From: Anthopleura xanthogrammica
Taxonomy: Eukaryota; Cnidaria; Anthozoa; Actiniaria; Actiniidae
Direction of reading: 5' to 3'
Assembly (NCBI GenBank): GCA_964019055.1
Contig: OZ025214.1
Coordinates: 11,049,101 to 11,113,100, forward strand
DNA length: 64,000 nt
The notes beneath the pieces were generated by a model. The model searched no databases. It was not told the DNA's origin and worked only from the letters and a program-made list of their open reading frames with translations. Shown here one piece after another: positions 43,756-53,325 of the stretch. Position 1 is the stretch's first letter, and each line of letters starts with the position of its first letter. Both the position numbers and the translations under genes were made by a program.

Positions 43756-44537
43756 AGCACAGTAGGAAAATGTATTTAATTCCCGAGGAGGTGATGCATA
43801 TCATTCAACAACGAAACGATATTCAAACTTCACCGCTAGTCAAATCGATGAGTTCAATCAACCAACAAATGAACAATACGCTACAAGATCCAAACTTGCC
43901 AGCCTAGATTAAGATCAAGAATCATGACCAATTATTTCATCGCTACTTGAATTTACAAGAGCAGCGTGAAAGCTACGTGCCTTCAGTACGAATTCACGCC
44001 ACAGACGCGACACCACGGGAACCCCAACCCCCACCGCCACCCTCACAGGAGCAGCCTCCACTGGAAACCCAAACACAATCGGTTCCAGAATCAGAGATCC
44101 TTGGAACGGTCCCTAACAAGTTTCGAAGTCAAGCTCAGGGGCTATTGCGCTGGATAAAGAAGACCCCTGAGGCTGTTCAATGGGATGAGAAGGAGTAGGT
44201 GTCATTGGAGGGAAAATCAGTCAAGGGATCCAGCATTTCTGATTTGATTAATGACCTTGTGAGGACGAGGAAGGGATTTTCTCCCACCGGAAGAGACAAG
44301 TTTACCCAGATTCTGGCGAAATTAAATACTCCTGAAGACTTTGTGAGAAACGAGAATCGAAGACGGTTGTTGACTTCGTTTAAAGCAGGTGGAAGACTCC
44401 CTTCCATGACCCCTTCTGCTTCATCACCATCACCCCAACCCACCCCTCCTAGTCGACCAAGAAAGCGACCCGTTTCTCCCGCTTTACAGAGACGAGGTCT
44501 TAAAGGGAAAAAAACTTTAAACTGGATAGACTATTAA
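43752..44537 (+). pseudogene. Proline-rich adaptor protein with two in-frame TAG codons (right arm)
   Basis: One continuous frame from ATG 43752 to the stop at 44537, interrupted by TAG at 43905-43907 (codon 52) and 44196-44198 (codon 149). N-terminal part (SPLVKSMSS, DPNLPA, HRYLNLQEQ) matches the segment fused to the ATPase at 14079-15599. Middle is proline-rich (PPPPPSQEQPP). C-terminal part (GKSVKGSSISDLINDLVR, LNTPEDFVRNENR) is a domain common in Polinton-linked proteins. Both stops interrupt conserved parts, so these are nonsense changes or read-through codons. Confidence 0.72.
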
Positions 44538-44599
44538 AATTGTAAACGAGAAATATATCAAATAAATCATTCAAAAACTTATTTTCTTAGTTTATTGTG

Positions 44600-45055
44600 T
44601 TACATATGCTTCATTACAAATTCATAGACCATGTGGTCGTTACACACTTTGTCTGAAGTAAATAGGTTTACAATGTCACTCATGCTGACACCCCGTGCTC
44701 GATGCATTAAATAAAAAATACAATATTCCCCACAGACAGCAGTCAGTGTACTTTGCAGTTCTCTATTATTAAAACTCCAATGCCTACTGTTTCGATCGAG
44801 GAAGTTCAAAAATGTAATACTGTAAAATTCGGGAGAGTGTCCGTAACTATCAAAAAATTCTCCTTGTTCTGGGGTGATAAAATAAAAGGCTACCCAGTGT
44901 TTGCCTGGTTTGTTACTCGGGTCTGTATTTACTATGTAACCGCATGGGTAAAAGTCTACGGAATGTGGAAGGCGATTTACAGCAAACACGCCTCCAAACT
45001 TTCTTCTAGTAATAAGGTCTTTCTTAATAATGTCTTTTATCTGTCCAGTGTTCAT
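44600..45055 (-). CDS. Adenovirus-type maturation protease (right arm)
   Basis: Same 151-residue protein as 41060-41515 with H53, D69, Q101 and C112 kept. Start overlaps the capsid stop. Confidence 0.88.
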   Translation of the reverse strand: MNTGQIKDIIKKDLITRRKFGGVFAVNRLPHSVDFYPCGYIVNTDPSNKPGKHWVAFYFITPEQGEFFDSYGHSPEFYSITFLNFLDRNSRHWSFNNRELQSTLTAVCGEYCIFYLMHRARGVSMSDIVNLFTSDKVCNDHMVYEFVMKHM

Positions 45056-46383
45056 GCTGAGTAGTCAAAGGTCACGTGACGTGCAAAGTCAATCTCGACT
45101 GTGGATTCAAATTCTCCGTATACGATGAGGTTGACTGCGTTGGGTAGGCCTGTGCTGAACTGTACTTCTAAGGATACGTTTCCCTTCAGTTTCTGATTTA
45201 AATGTGTTGAAGAACCGCAGAGATCTGGGGTTAAATTAAAGACCAGGATGGCATAACCTTTGTTGTAATCTTGTCTTTCGATATCTATACCAGAATCTGC
45301 AAACAGTCTACCCGTTCCTGAAAATAAGGTCTGATACGCTTCCATGAAGTTCATTTCACCAGCTCTTGCGAGTTTTAAAGTAATGGGTTTGAAGGGTATC
45401 TGTTCTCCGTCGGTGGTTAGGCTGATGGACGTGGCTCCATACAGCTGGAAATTGTAAGGATTTTTGATAAAACTTCCATTAAACGCATCAGAATCCACCA
45501 TCGCTAACACCACACGTTTAGGTACCAGACCATTAAATATATCTCCTTTATGTATCGATGGGTTGCCTGTGGGTATGGTGTATGTCTTACAATCTGTCCT
45601 CCGTATTGGGTATATGGCGCTCATTCCTTTCTTTAACTCGTTCAGGTGCTGAAGTTGTAAGACTGGGCTTACTTTCACAGCACGAACTTTCAGGTTGGCA
45701 CTTTGAATCGCAATCTTGTAATTGGGGTTCGTTTCTCCTGACATCAAAGCGAACGCCGGGCTGTTAGGGTTTAGTTTTATAGTCACATCGACATGATTTA
45801 GGAGAAGGCGATCGCTGAAGAGCATGTCACAGTGTAGGGGGCCCCATAAATCCACGATATAACTTTTCTGAGTAAGGGAATAGCGTGTCTTGAGTCCGAC
45901 ATTGGCTCCACCCGATGTTGGGTCTGTTTCATCCATCTCTCCCGCTGTGTCTTTGTAATACAGACCTGCTGTAAGATGGGACTTCTTGGCTGACAAACCA
46001 TAGTTCAAAATCGTTTCGAGTACGCCTTTGTAACTGTACGTTCCAGTAGACTGCGTTACTTGAATACCATTGAGAAACACATCCACTTGTTTAAACAAAC
46101 TTTGTAAAAAATTATTGACAGGTCCAACTTTTTCATCAGTTGTGAGACTCGTGTCATTAGCCTTGGTCACTTTCACTTTGATGAACAACATGGTCTTTGC
46201 TAAGTCAAGGTAATTTTCTGACCCCGTTACTTGAAATTCTATGGGTGCCGTTGAGGATATGGATGATATGGGTTGATACTCGATCCACTGACTCTTATCT
46301 ACAACAACTTGGGTAGGTGGTATCGTAAACAAATCCAATTCACTTTTCGTGCACGGAGTGGAGTGAGGGTGTACGAATGCCAT
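45052..46383 (-). CDS. Polinton major capsid protein (right arm)
   Basis: Same 443-residue protein as 39732-41063. Confidence 0.85.
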   Translation of the reverse strand: MAFVHPHSTPCTKSELDLFTIPPTQVVVDKSQWIEYQPISSISSTAPIEFQVTGSENYLDLAKTMLFIKVKVTKANDTSLTTDEKVGPVNNFLQSLFKQVDVFLNGIQVTQSTGTYSYKGVLETILNYGLSAKKSHLTAGLYYKDTAGEMDETDPTSGGANVGLKTRYSLTQKSYIVDLWGPLHCDMLFSDRLLLNHVDVTIKLNPNSPAFALMSGETNPNYKIAIQSANLKVRAVKVSPVLQLQHLNELKKGMSAIYPIRRTDCKTYTIPTGNPSIHKGDIFNGLVPKRVVLAMVDSDAFNGSFIKNPYNFQLYGATSISLTTDGEQIPFKPITLKLARAGEMNFMEAYQTLFSGTGRLFADSGIDIERQDYNKGYAILVFNLTPDLCGSSTHLNQKLKGNVSLEVQFSTGLPNAVNLIVYGEFESTVEIDFARHVTFDYSA

Positions 46384-46384
46384 C

Positions 46385-46795
46385 CTAACGTCCGAAAATG
46401 TCTTTGCTCGCGAGAACTATCTTAGCTCTTTTCGCTTTGCAAGTCGGAGGTGAAGTGATCTTTTTCTGCGAAGTCTTTCGTTTTAAAGTCTTTTTTCGTC
46501 TCGATCTACCGCTTCCAACTTGGGAGGTGATCTTATCGAAGGCTCGTTTTTTCATAGTCTGCGCCGTTTGCTGTAACCTTGCCTTGGTAGAATCTTTCAA
46601 ATTATTCCCAGCCAAAACATCTCTTGCAATATTAGCCCCTGTGCTGAGGGCTGCTTTGCCTGCCGTTTTGACACCTTCTCGTAATAATGGTAAGGCTTTT
46701 CTTGCTAGGGATTGGAAAAAAGAACCAAGTCCATATCCTTTCTGAAAAGGTTCACCGTGAAACACCATCATGTGTCCTCCTTGCTGTTTTCTCAT
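46385..46795 (-). CDS. Basic core/minor virion protein, intact copy (right arm)
   Basis: 136 residues from ATG at 46795. N-terminal GYGLGSFFQSLARKALPLL, an amphipathic helix region (GVKTAGKAALSTGANIARDVLAG) and a very basic C-terminus with SRRKKTLKRK. This plan is familiar from Polinton proteins compared with adenovirus core/cement proteins (pX/pVI type). It could bind DNA inside the particle and disturb membranes; both are inference. The left-arm copy is frameshifted. Confidence 0.75.
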   Translation of the reverse strand: MRKQQGGHMMVFHGEPFQKGYGLGSFFQSLARKALPLLREGVKTAGKAALSTGANIARDVLAGNNLKDSTKARLQQTAQTMKKRAFDKITSQVGSGRSRRKKTLKRKTSQKKITSPPTCKAKRAKIVLASKDIFGR

Positions 46796-46796
46796 G

Positions 46797-47549
46797 TTAT
46801 CGAAAATAAGGTGATCGATGAAGTCTAAAACTCAATGTTATCACCACGCGTCCACGTTCAAATGGGACTTTTTTCCCCGTGTCATCCGTTATAAGGATCT
46901 CCATAGTCTCAAATTCTTTGGTGGCCAGAGGGAGATATTGAGGATTGTCATATTCGATCGTTATGATTTCTCCGTCTTTGCCTCGAGCCGGAATAATGCG
47001 CAATAGAGGAGCTCTGGTATCACCCACCACTTGGCTTTCGATGATGTTTAAATAAACATAAAGTGATTGAAGACCAATATTCAAATCACTCACAAAGGGT
47101 GCTTCGGTCGTCTTGTCTAGGATGATATCACTTCCAAATCCTAAGATCACTCCTAGATAATTTTCGAAACTCAACTTCTTTCCAGTACCTAACGTCACTG
47201 TGACTTTCTGAGATCGATTATCTAACTTGAGGGAGATGCCTGTTATTCCCTCGTCTGTGATTGCTTTATTTATACTGTTAATGACATCAGTGACTGACGT
47301 GTAATAGCCTATCGGAATCCTGCTTACTGACCATAGTCCAGTACCCTCATCGTAATAAAAACTTTGATCCTCATAAACAATGTTAAACCAGGTGTGGGGG
47401 AATGTTATGGAGGCAAGCCCTACTTCCCAAGCCCCTACTAAATCCATACGCTCGGGAAGTTTCACTCTATATTCAGCTAGAGTGTTATTTGGATATACAT
47501 CCATGGAACTATTACTCGGGAGAGTAATATAAAATTGACCCGTACTCAT
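46797..47549 (-). CDS. Probable minor capsid protein (right arm)
   Basis: Same 250-residue protein as 38567-39319. Confidence 0.65.
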   Translation of the reverse strand: MSTGQFYITLPSNSSMDVYPNNTLAEYRVKLPERMDLVGAWEVGLASITFPHTWFNIVYEDQSFYYDEGTGLWSVSRIPIGYYTSVTDVINSINKAITDEGITGISLKLDNRSQKVTVTLGTGKKLSFENYLGVILGFGSDIILDKTTEAPFVSDLNIGLQSLYVYLNIIESQVVGDTRAPLLRIIPARGKDGEIITIEYDNPQYLPLATKEFETMEILITDDTGKKVPFERGRVVITLSFRLHRSPYFR

Positions 47550-47604
47550 ATTGGTTGATCGTCAAATGAACACAAGACACACAATGCGTTAGGTCTTATA
47601 ATCT

Positions 47605-48684
47605 TTATTCAATATCACTACTCAAGACCCAGCTATTATACTTCTCTGGGTACCCTAACCATTTTACAAAATACTCCTTATTTCCACCGCGTTTACGTGT
47701 TCTTAATATCTTCTCTATCTTATAAACTTCTTCCTCTCCCTTGGTCTTAACTCTTTGTAGTTCTTGCTCATAAAACGTTCCTTCTAGTACATCCCCGTCA
47801 AATTCTCTCAACTTATATACTGGAGGATTTCGAGGGATTCGCTTTGAAATAGTAAAAATTTCTTCACTCCAATTAGGCAAGTATCCCTTCTCAAAGAGTT
47901 TCTTGTTCTTGGAAATTCGTACTTGGTCTCCCACTATAAATTTATAGGGTGGTCTCCTCATCAATGTGTTTCCGTACAAAGTTTTCCACACTTCATTTTC
48001 ATTATTCTTGTTTACTGACACTGGTGCTCTCTTAATACTCCTATGATACGAGTTATTGTATGCATCAACAATATCAGGTAATACATCTATATATTTCAGT
48101 GTTCCTTTCCATGTAAAGTAGCGATATATTCGTTGCTGAATCGAACGGTTAAAACGCTCCACGATACTGGCCTTTACATCGTTGAAAGTGTGGTAAGATT
48201 CGATGTTCTTTTCTTTTAAAAACGACTGGAACAATCGATTCGTAAATTCACTCCCGCGATCCGTGTGGACTTTGGTTGGTTGACGTTGCTCTGAATCACT
48301 TAATATTTGCTTGAATGCATCCACTAGAGTTGGAGCACTTTTATTCTTAATTGGAACAACCCATGCATACTTTGACAGCACATCAATACAGGTAAGCAGG
48401 TATCTGTAATTGCTATTGTATTTCTTAAGTGATTGCATATCGATCAGATCCAGCTCCCATACAGAGTCGATTGACCCAACTAGTACACGATTTCTACGGA
48501 AATGTTTAATAGCCGGTCGGTGAAGAGAATACACTCTCCGACCTCTTAACCATTCTTGAACTTCTTTCTTAGTGACTTTCTTATTCTTCTTTTTTACAGC
48601 ATGGAATAAAGCATCCACGCTTCCGAGGCTGCCTGCTTGATTGAGGTTGTAATACAGTTTTTCCAGGAGCCTGTCGTTCTCCAT
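47605..48684 (-). CDS. Polinton integrase with chromodomain (right arm)
   Basis: Same 359-residue protein as 37432-38511 with all three catalytic acids; ATG at 48684. Confidence 0.93.
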   Translation of the reverse strand: MENDRLLEKLYYNLNQAGSLGSVDALFHAVKKKNKKVTKKEVQEWLRGRRVYSLHRPAIKHFRRNRVLVGSIDSVWELDLIDMQSLKKYNSNYRYLLTCIDVLSKYAWVVPIKNKSAPTLVDAFKQILSDSEQRQPTKVHTDRGSEFTNRLFQSFLKEKNIESYHTFNDVKASIVERFNRSIQQRIYRYFTWKGTLKYIDVLPDIVDAYNNSYHRSIKRAPVSVNKNNENEVWKTLYGNTLMRRPPYKFIVGDQVRISKNKKLFEKGYLPNWSEEIFTISKRIPRNPPVYKLREFDGDVLEGTFYEQELQRVKTKGEEEVYKIEKILRTRKRGGNKEYFVKWLGYPEKYNSWVLSSDIE

Positions 48685-48802
48685 CAATCTGAGAGTTTTC
48701 AATAATTACTTGCCCCCCACAGCATGCGAGGACACAACGAATTTTTCGAAAAATATTTCGAAGGTTAAGATTGGGGATAGAGCTCAAACACCCACAACCC
48801 AT
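48581..48802 (-). CDS. Cys-rich MGCGC small protein (right arm)
   Basis: Mirror of 37314-37535, ATG at 48802, overlapping the integrase start. Confidence 0.45.
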   Translation of the reverse strand: MGCGCLSSIPNLNLRNIFRKIRCVLACCGGQVIIENSQIDGERQAPGKTVLQPQSSRQPRKRGCFIPCCKKEE

Positions 48803-48864
48803 GTCTTTCTCCCTTGAAGTCAGACACGAAACTGATTCTCGATCTACAAAAACATTTCTTTTAT

Positions 48865-49407
48865 TCAACTCATTAACATAGTGTTTACAAACTCATTAAA
48901 TATTTCTGAAGACAGGATGTGGCTGCTACGCATGGTATCACACATGTCAGTCACAAAGTCCATTATTATTCTCTTATGTTGACTATCGGGCCATGACATA
49001 TCACTTGCTATCATTTCTGCCACACAAGAGTTCATACTTGGGAGGTTGTACACAAAAGTCTCCCATTCTGAGGACATTGGTAAATCTACCAGTTGGACAA
49101 AATGTATACACAAGTCTCGTATCATGGTCAAATCAATCGAGTTCTTGACATCGTCAAAGAAAAACGTCCACACATCATGATCACTAGTCATCATACACGC
49201 ATGGTCGCGTTGACTAAGCCACTCTCTTAGACAGCCCTCACATTCCCTGGTGGATAGTTCCATCATCGCTCTATGACAGAGTTCAACGTATAAAAACTCT
49301 AGAAGTTGTCGAACCCTTGCTTTCGCGACCATCTCCACCTCATCAGTGACAACCATAACCACCGCATTGTCGACACATAAGATACCCTGTGCTATCGTAC
49401 TTGACAT
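48865..49407 (-). CDS. Accessory protein with CEGC...SQRDHAC motif (right arm)
   Basis: Mirror of 36709-37251; ATG at 49407, unchanged protein. Confidence 0.6.
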   Translation of the reverse strand: MSSTIAQGILCVDNAVVMVVTDEVEMVAKARVRQLLEFLYVELCHRAMMELSTRECEGCLREWLSQRDHACMMTSDHDVWTFFFDDVKNSIDLTMIRDLCIHFVQLVDLPMSSEWETFVYNLPSMNSCVAEMIASDMSWPDSQHKRIIMDFVTDMCDTMRSSHILSSEIFNEFVNTMLMS

Positions 49408-49546
49408 CTTGATGTAGATAATGACCGTCAACGAGTTCGTGTATATGCCACAGAGGGCAGTAAAATGTATCTTGTACAAGACAATAAATCAGAGGTATGA
49501 TCGTGAGTAACATCAGCAGGCACACCTCAAGTATAACTAAAACCAT
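49343..49546 (-). CDS. Small membrane protein with Cys/His pairs (right arm)
   Basis: Mirror of 36570-36773; ATG at 49546, unchanged protein. Confidence 0.5.
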   Translation of the reverse strand: MVLVILEVCLLMLLTIIPLIYCLVQDTFYCPLWHIHELVDGHYLHQDVKYDSTGYLMCRQCGGYGCH

Positions 49547-49630
49547 CCTGGAAAACTCTTAATTTATAGTCTTCAACATCTCACCTAATCATAAAATAAA
49601 TCATGACGTCATCCTCATGTCGCTGTGGTG

Positions 49631-50092
49631 CAATCGACCTGAGTCTAAAAATAAACGTGATCTCAAGACATCCAAAGTTTACAGTTTTGGATGCTATAAA
49701 ATAACTTTTATTCGACGGATTCACAATCCATGAGTCGGAACAAAATCCATGAGTCCGCACGAGTCCGGAACAATCCTAATGATCCGGTCGAACGCATCCG
49801 AGTGGATCCGGAATCTCCGGAATCGAATCCATGGATCCACAATGGTGGATCCACAAGGATCCAATCGACCTGAGTCTAAAAATAAACGTGATCTCAAGAC
49901 ATCCAAAGTTTACAGTTTTGGATGCTATAAAATAATTTTTATTCGACGGATTCACAATCCATGAGTCGGAACAAAATCCATGAGTCCGCACGAGTCCGGA
50001 ACAATCCTAATGATCCGGTCGAACGCATCCGAGTGGATCCGGAATCTCCGGAATCGAATCCATGGATCCACAATGGTGGATCCACAAGGATC
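49631..50092 (-). repeat. 231-bp tandem duplication in the right subterminal region
   Basis: CAATCGACCTGAGTC at 49631 recurs at 49862, and the two 231-bp units are almost identical. The left arm has one unit. Confidence 0.88.
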
Positions 50093-50142
50093 CACAAGGA
50101 TCCGCAAGGATCCTGTGGTAGAACTCTCATTCTGTATCTACT

Positions 50143-50148
50143 CCCGAT
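50143..50148 (+). repeat. Target site duplication CCCGAT, right
   Basis: Directly follows the CTACT terminus; same as 36199-36204. Confidence 0.88.
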
Positions 50149-50173
50149 GACGACGTAGGCTTCGAGGACGGTA

Positions 50174-50876
50174 ATTAGTAAATAAACTCCCTTCTGGCGG
50201 ATGGGATATCGGCTGATAATGTCCGAAGATGAGAAATGGTTCGAAAAAAGAACATTTAGCCGAGAAGCGAAGCTTCGAGGGCAAATGTGATATTTTGAGG
50301 ACCATTTCTCATCCAAGTGAGCCAGGGATTTATTTATTTCATAACCCAACGACTTCACTGGAATGGATTCAGCAAACTGCATTGACTCATCATCTCCAGA
50401 GTTTTCAAAAAATAGTTCTCTCTCATCTCCAAGCTGGATATAAAGACGATTCTCTCGGTAAATGTAAGCTGTTTGACATTGAATATTCCATTGTTTAACA
50501 TTTATTTAGTTGTCTAATTCTTTGTTGGTTTTTAGTAGTTTATAAAAACAATTTCGAAAAGAAACCAAAAACTTCATTCACGAAACAACACTGATGCTTA
50601 TACCATTGAAGCCGACATTTACAGTATATTTTGTTGATTTTTTCGTATTTCCTGGCGTGGTTTTTTCAACCAGTCTTCGTATTTTACTCTGACTTGTTTT
50701 TAAAAACCGAGTTTCTTTGTTTTCCATGTGTTTTCTATTCTTTTTTTTTTTACGTTTTTGACTTCTACTGGACGAATATCACTTCGGACGGTGGATATCG
50801 GCTGATACCAGTCCTGCACGTTGCCCATTTGAACCAATGACAGCGCGCAAAAATTCATCGTTGGGTTACAATAATG
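50174..50876. mobile_element. MITE/hairpin repeat, copy related to 16897-17607
   Basis: Begins AATTAGTAAATAAACTCCC, followed by the GGATATCGGCTGATAATGTCC hairpin (right half shortened), then a unit with ATAACCCAACGA (about 50340) and TCGTTGGGTTAC (about 50868). Confidence 0.6.
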
Positions 50877-51123
50877 AATATATTTTGATGGACATTTTTC
50901 TTTTATTAACATGTTATCAGACATTATCTCATAGACACTTTAAACTTACCGTTATTCATTATTTAGTATAACTTTTTAGTATAATTATAATCTCATTAAA
51001 TTGTACTTGGTAACTGTCGCGTAGCTAATTGGTGTGGGCGCATCACTTGTTGTATCGGTCTCCACTTTCCCACATGCTGAGGGTTAACACTGTCAAACTC
51101 ATAAAAGGGTTCTCGTAAAGTTC

Positions 51124-53092
51124 TCGTATTTAATTCGAAGAAAAATAATTATAGATCATAGAACATAAGAATACATGTATAGAACAAAGGATTTTATTCA
51201 GCAAATTTTAATTTATAAGTTTTTAAGGTGGAAAGTGAGCTACACTGAAAATTGTCGGAAAATATTATAAGCTTAAGTTTACATTCACTCGAACTTCACA
51301 TGTAACAAGAGACATATTCATTAATGCAAGATTATAATTTTCTTTGTTAGTAATTGGTCTTTGAAATTGTTTTTTCAAAATTAATTTTTTTAAACTTTAT
51401 TATCCAGCGAAATATCTTAGAAAAACATAAGCTTATCCATAAAGCCGTGGCTACACGAGCGATATTTTGCTTGTACGTGCACAAGCAACGGGATTTTTTG
51501 AAATCACCAACGCGCGGTGAAAATTTTGTAAGCCACCCTTACACAGGCGACGCAACAGCTGAAAAAAATCGCGAAGAATTTTTGCCGGAAATTGAATGAG
51601 TTGAATGTTTGGTGACAAAGTCGCTGACTTTATCGCTAGTGTATAGCCACTCTGCAATGCTTCTCTTGCACTCGTGACGCGACTTAAACTTAACAATCCA
51701 ATAAAGTGTAAGAACCAAAAGAAAACTTCGGATTTTTTTAAAATGTTGGCCGTTTTGGCCAAGATTTGTCGCTCGTGTAGCCACCAAAGCGCGTTGGTGA
51801 TTTTTAAAAATCGCGTCACCTGTTCAAGCAAGATATCGCTCGTGTAGACGCGGCTTAACGGCCAACACTGATTTCTAAAAGAAAAAAAACCTTGTTTTGG
51901 TTCTTGCACTTTATTAGATAGATAAGATTTAGTTGCGTCGCGAATGCAAGGATTGGCCACACGAGCAAAAAAGTCCATTAGTTTGTTGCGAAAATTTCAA
52001 CTTTCTTGATTTCTCGCAACTTTTTTTCGCGATTTTTCAGCTGTCGCGTCGCCTGTGCAAAGGTGGCTACACGTACGATTTCACCGCGCGCTAGTGATTT
52101 AAAAAAAAATTGCGTCGCCTGTGCAAGAACAAAATATCGCTCGTGTAACAGCGGCTTAAAACACAAACAAGCTCATTTTGCGATTGTGTAATACTAGCTG
52201 GAAAAGCCCGATAAATAGCGAATATTTGGTGTAATATGTATTCATTTTTCATATTTCATTCAAAATTAGAATAAAATATCTATAAAGATGTCAAAATATC
52301 CATATAATCATGAAATATGGAATCTTGTTTTGACATCAGAATTCCTCGCGTGAGGCTTGCTGGCCGTCAAATATATTTTTTCAAAGAACTAAGTCTTTTT
52401 ACCTAGTCTTGAAATGGGAGGAAGAACAAAAAACTTCAAAGCTTCAAATATCGCTTTTCTGTTTCACAAGTAATAAAAAAAAGATGATAAAAAATTAAAA
52501 TGCAGTAAAAACAACAAAAAAATAGCTTGTCGAGAGTTTCTGCAGCTATAGTTTACACATTTTTTGTTGGTTTTTTACTAAATATTAGTCAACATTAATG
52601 AATTTACCTCGAAAAAAAAAAACTATGAAATGTTTTCTACGGAACTAAAATATTATCCTTGCAGTGTTACCAAGTTTTTCTGGTCTACAGGCCACTTTTT
52701 CTCAAACTGAGGTATCAGTCACGAAATTTTATCGTAAGATTAAGAATCTTCTCTCGCCAAATCTTCCTTAGCAAGTCACTAAAGTCGAAACATTTTTTTT
52801 CCTTCACTTTAAGATAGACATGACTTGGATTAAACGTATTTTTCACTTTGAAAAAAAAGAAAACATATTTTTGATCCATCTTTGACTACATTATGCTGAT
52901 TTTTTTCTGTGCATTTACGAGTAAGCAAAGTGCGCGGGAACCCTGTGCATTGTGGTACGCGCCCGGACGTCGAATGAACAATAGAATGACGTAATCAAGC
53001 CATGAAAAATCAACTTCATGGGTTACCATTTTTTCTTAAGTATAGTGCTCCGCTTGCACGGGCCTTCGGCGCGTGCAGAAGCTCTGCTATAA
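51124..53092 (+). mobile_element. 'GGAGCTCC' repeat element, copy C (5'-truncated)
   Basis: Joins the family at TTAATTCGAAGAAAAATAAT and ends near AGAAGCTCTGCTATAAT. A MITE (51443-52157) is inserted at the A-run where copies A and B read CATAAGCTTATCCATAAAA. Confidence 0.65.
51443..52157. mobile_element. MITE with GCCGTGGCTACACGAGCGATA ends
   Basis: AAGCCGTGGCTACACGAGCG faces CGCTCGTGTAACAGCGGCTT. Inner copies of GGCGACGC/GCGTCGCC and CTCGTGTAGCCAC make it multiply palindromic. The ORFs in it are noncoding side effects. Confidence 0.75.
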
Positions 53093-53292
53093 TAAGTAAC
53101 AATAAACAGAGAATAATAATAATAATAACTCTACTTATACAATGATTGCTGGTATGGAGCAATTTTTAAAGATGAAAAAAAAAATTCTTCATCAATCTTT
53201 GACTACAATATTGCTGTTGTTAACGATGTTTTCTCTGCATATGCAAGCTTTACTTTGCAGTCATGCGGGACCCCTGTGGTGGTACAGGGGCG

Positions 53293-53325
53293 AACGTCGT
53301 CGTCGTCGTCGTCGTCGTCGTCGTG
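53293..53325. repeat. (CGT)n microsatellite
   Basis: About ten CGT triplets. Confidence 0.9.

Larger units (their letters stand above)
36205..50142. mobile_element. Palindromic Polinton/Maverick-type element, 13.9 kb
   Basis: Two near-identical inverted arms (36205-42776, 43339-50142) around a 562-bp spacer. Outer ends read AGTAGATACAG and CTGTATCTACT. CCCGAT flanks the unit on both sides; the DNA beyond is not mirrored, so the fold-back belongs to the inserted element and not to its surroundings. Integrase, capsid proteins, protease and other morphogenesis genes are present in both arms, the packaging ATPase once and incomplete, polymerase B not at all. Arms differ by a 1-bp indel (left arm, core gene) and a 231-bp tandem duplication (right arm), as their coordinate sums show. 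Confidence 0.92.
43339..50142 (-). repeat. Right arm of the palindrome
   Basis: 6804 bp; 232 bp longer than the left arm because of the 231-bp duplication and the extra base at the core gene. Confidence 0.92.

Noticed and set aside
36205..50142. Palindrome as an assembly artefact
   Set aside because: Not excluded, but a 6-bp duplication flanks the unit, flanks are not mirrored, and arms differ by an indel and a 231-bp duplication. I judge it real pending long reads.
36205..50142. Complete autonomous Polinton
   Set aside because: No polymerase B and only a truncated ATPase.
51354..52191. ORFs of 60-175 codons at 51.3-52.2 kb
   Set aside because: They lie in a MITE's inverted repeats and have no conserved domain.
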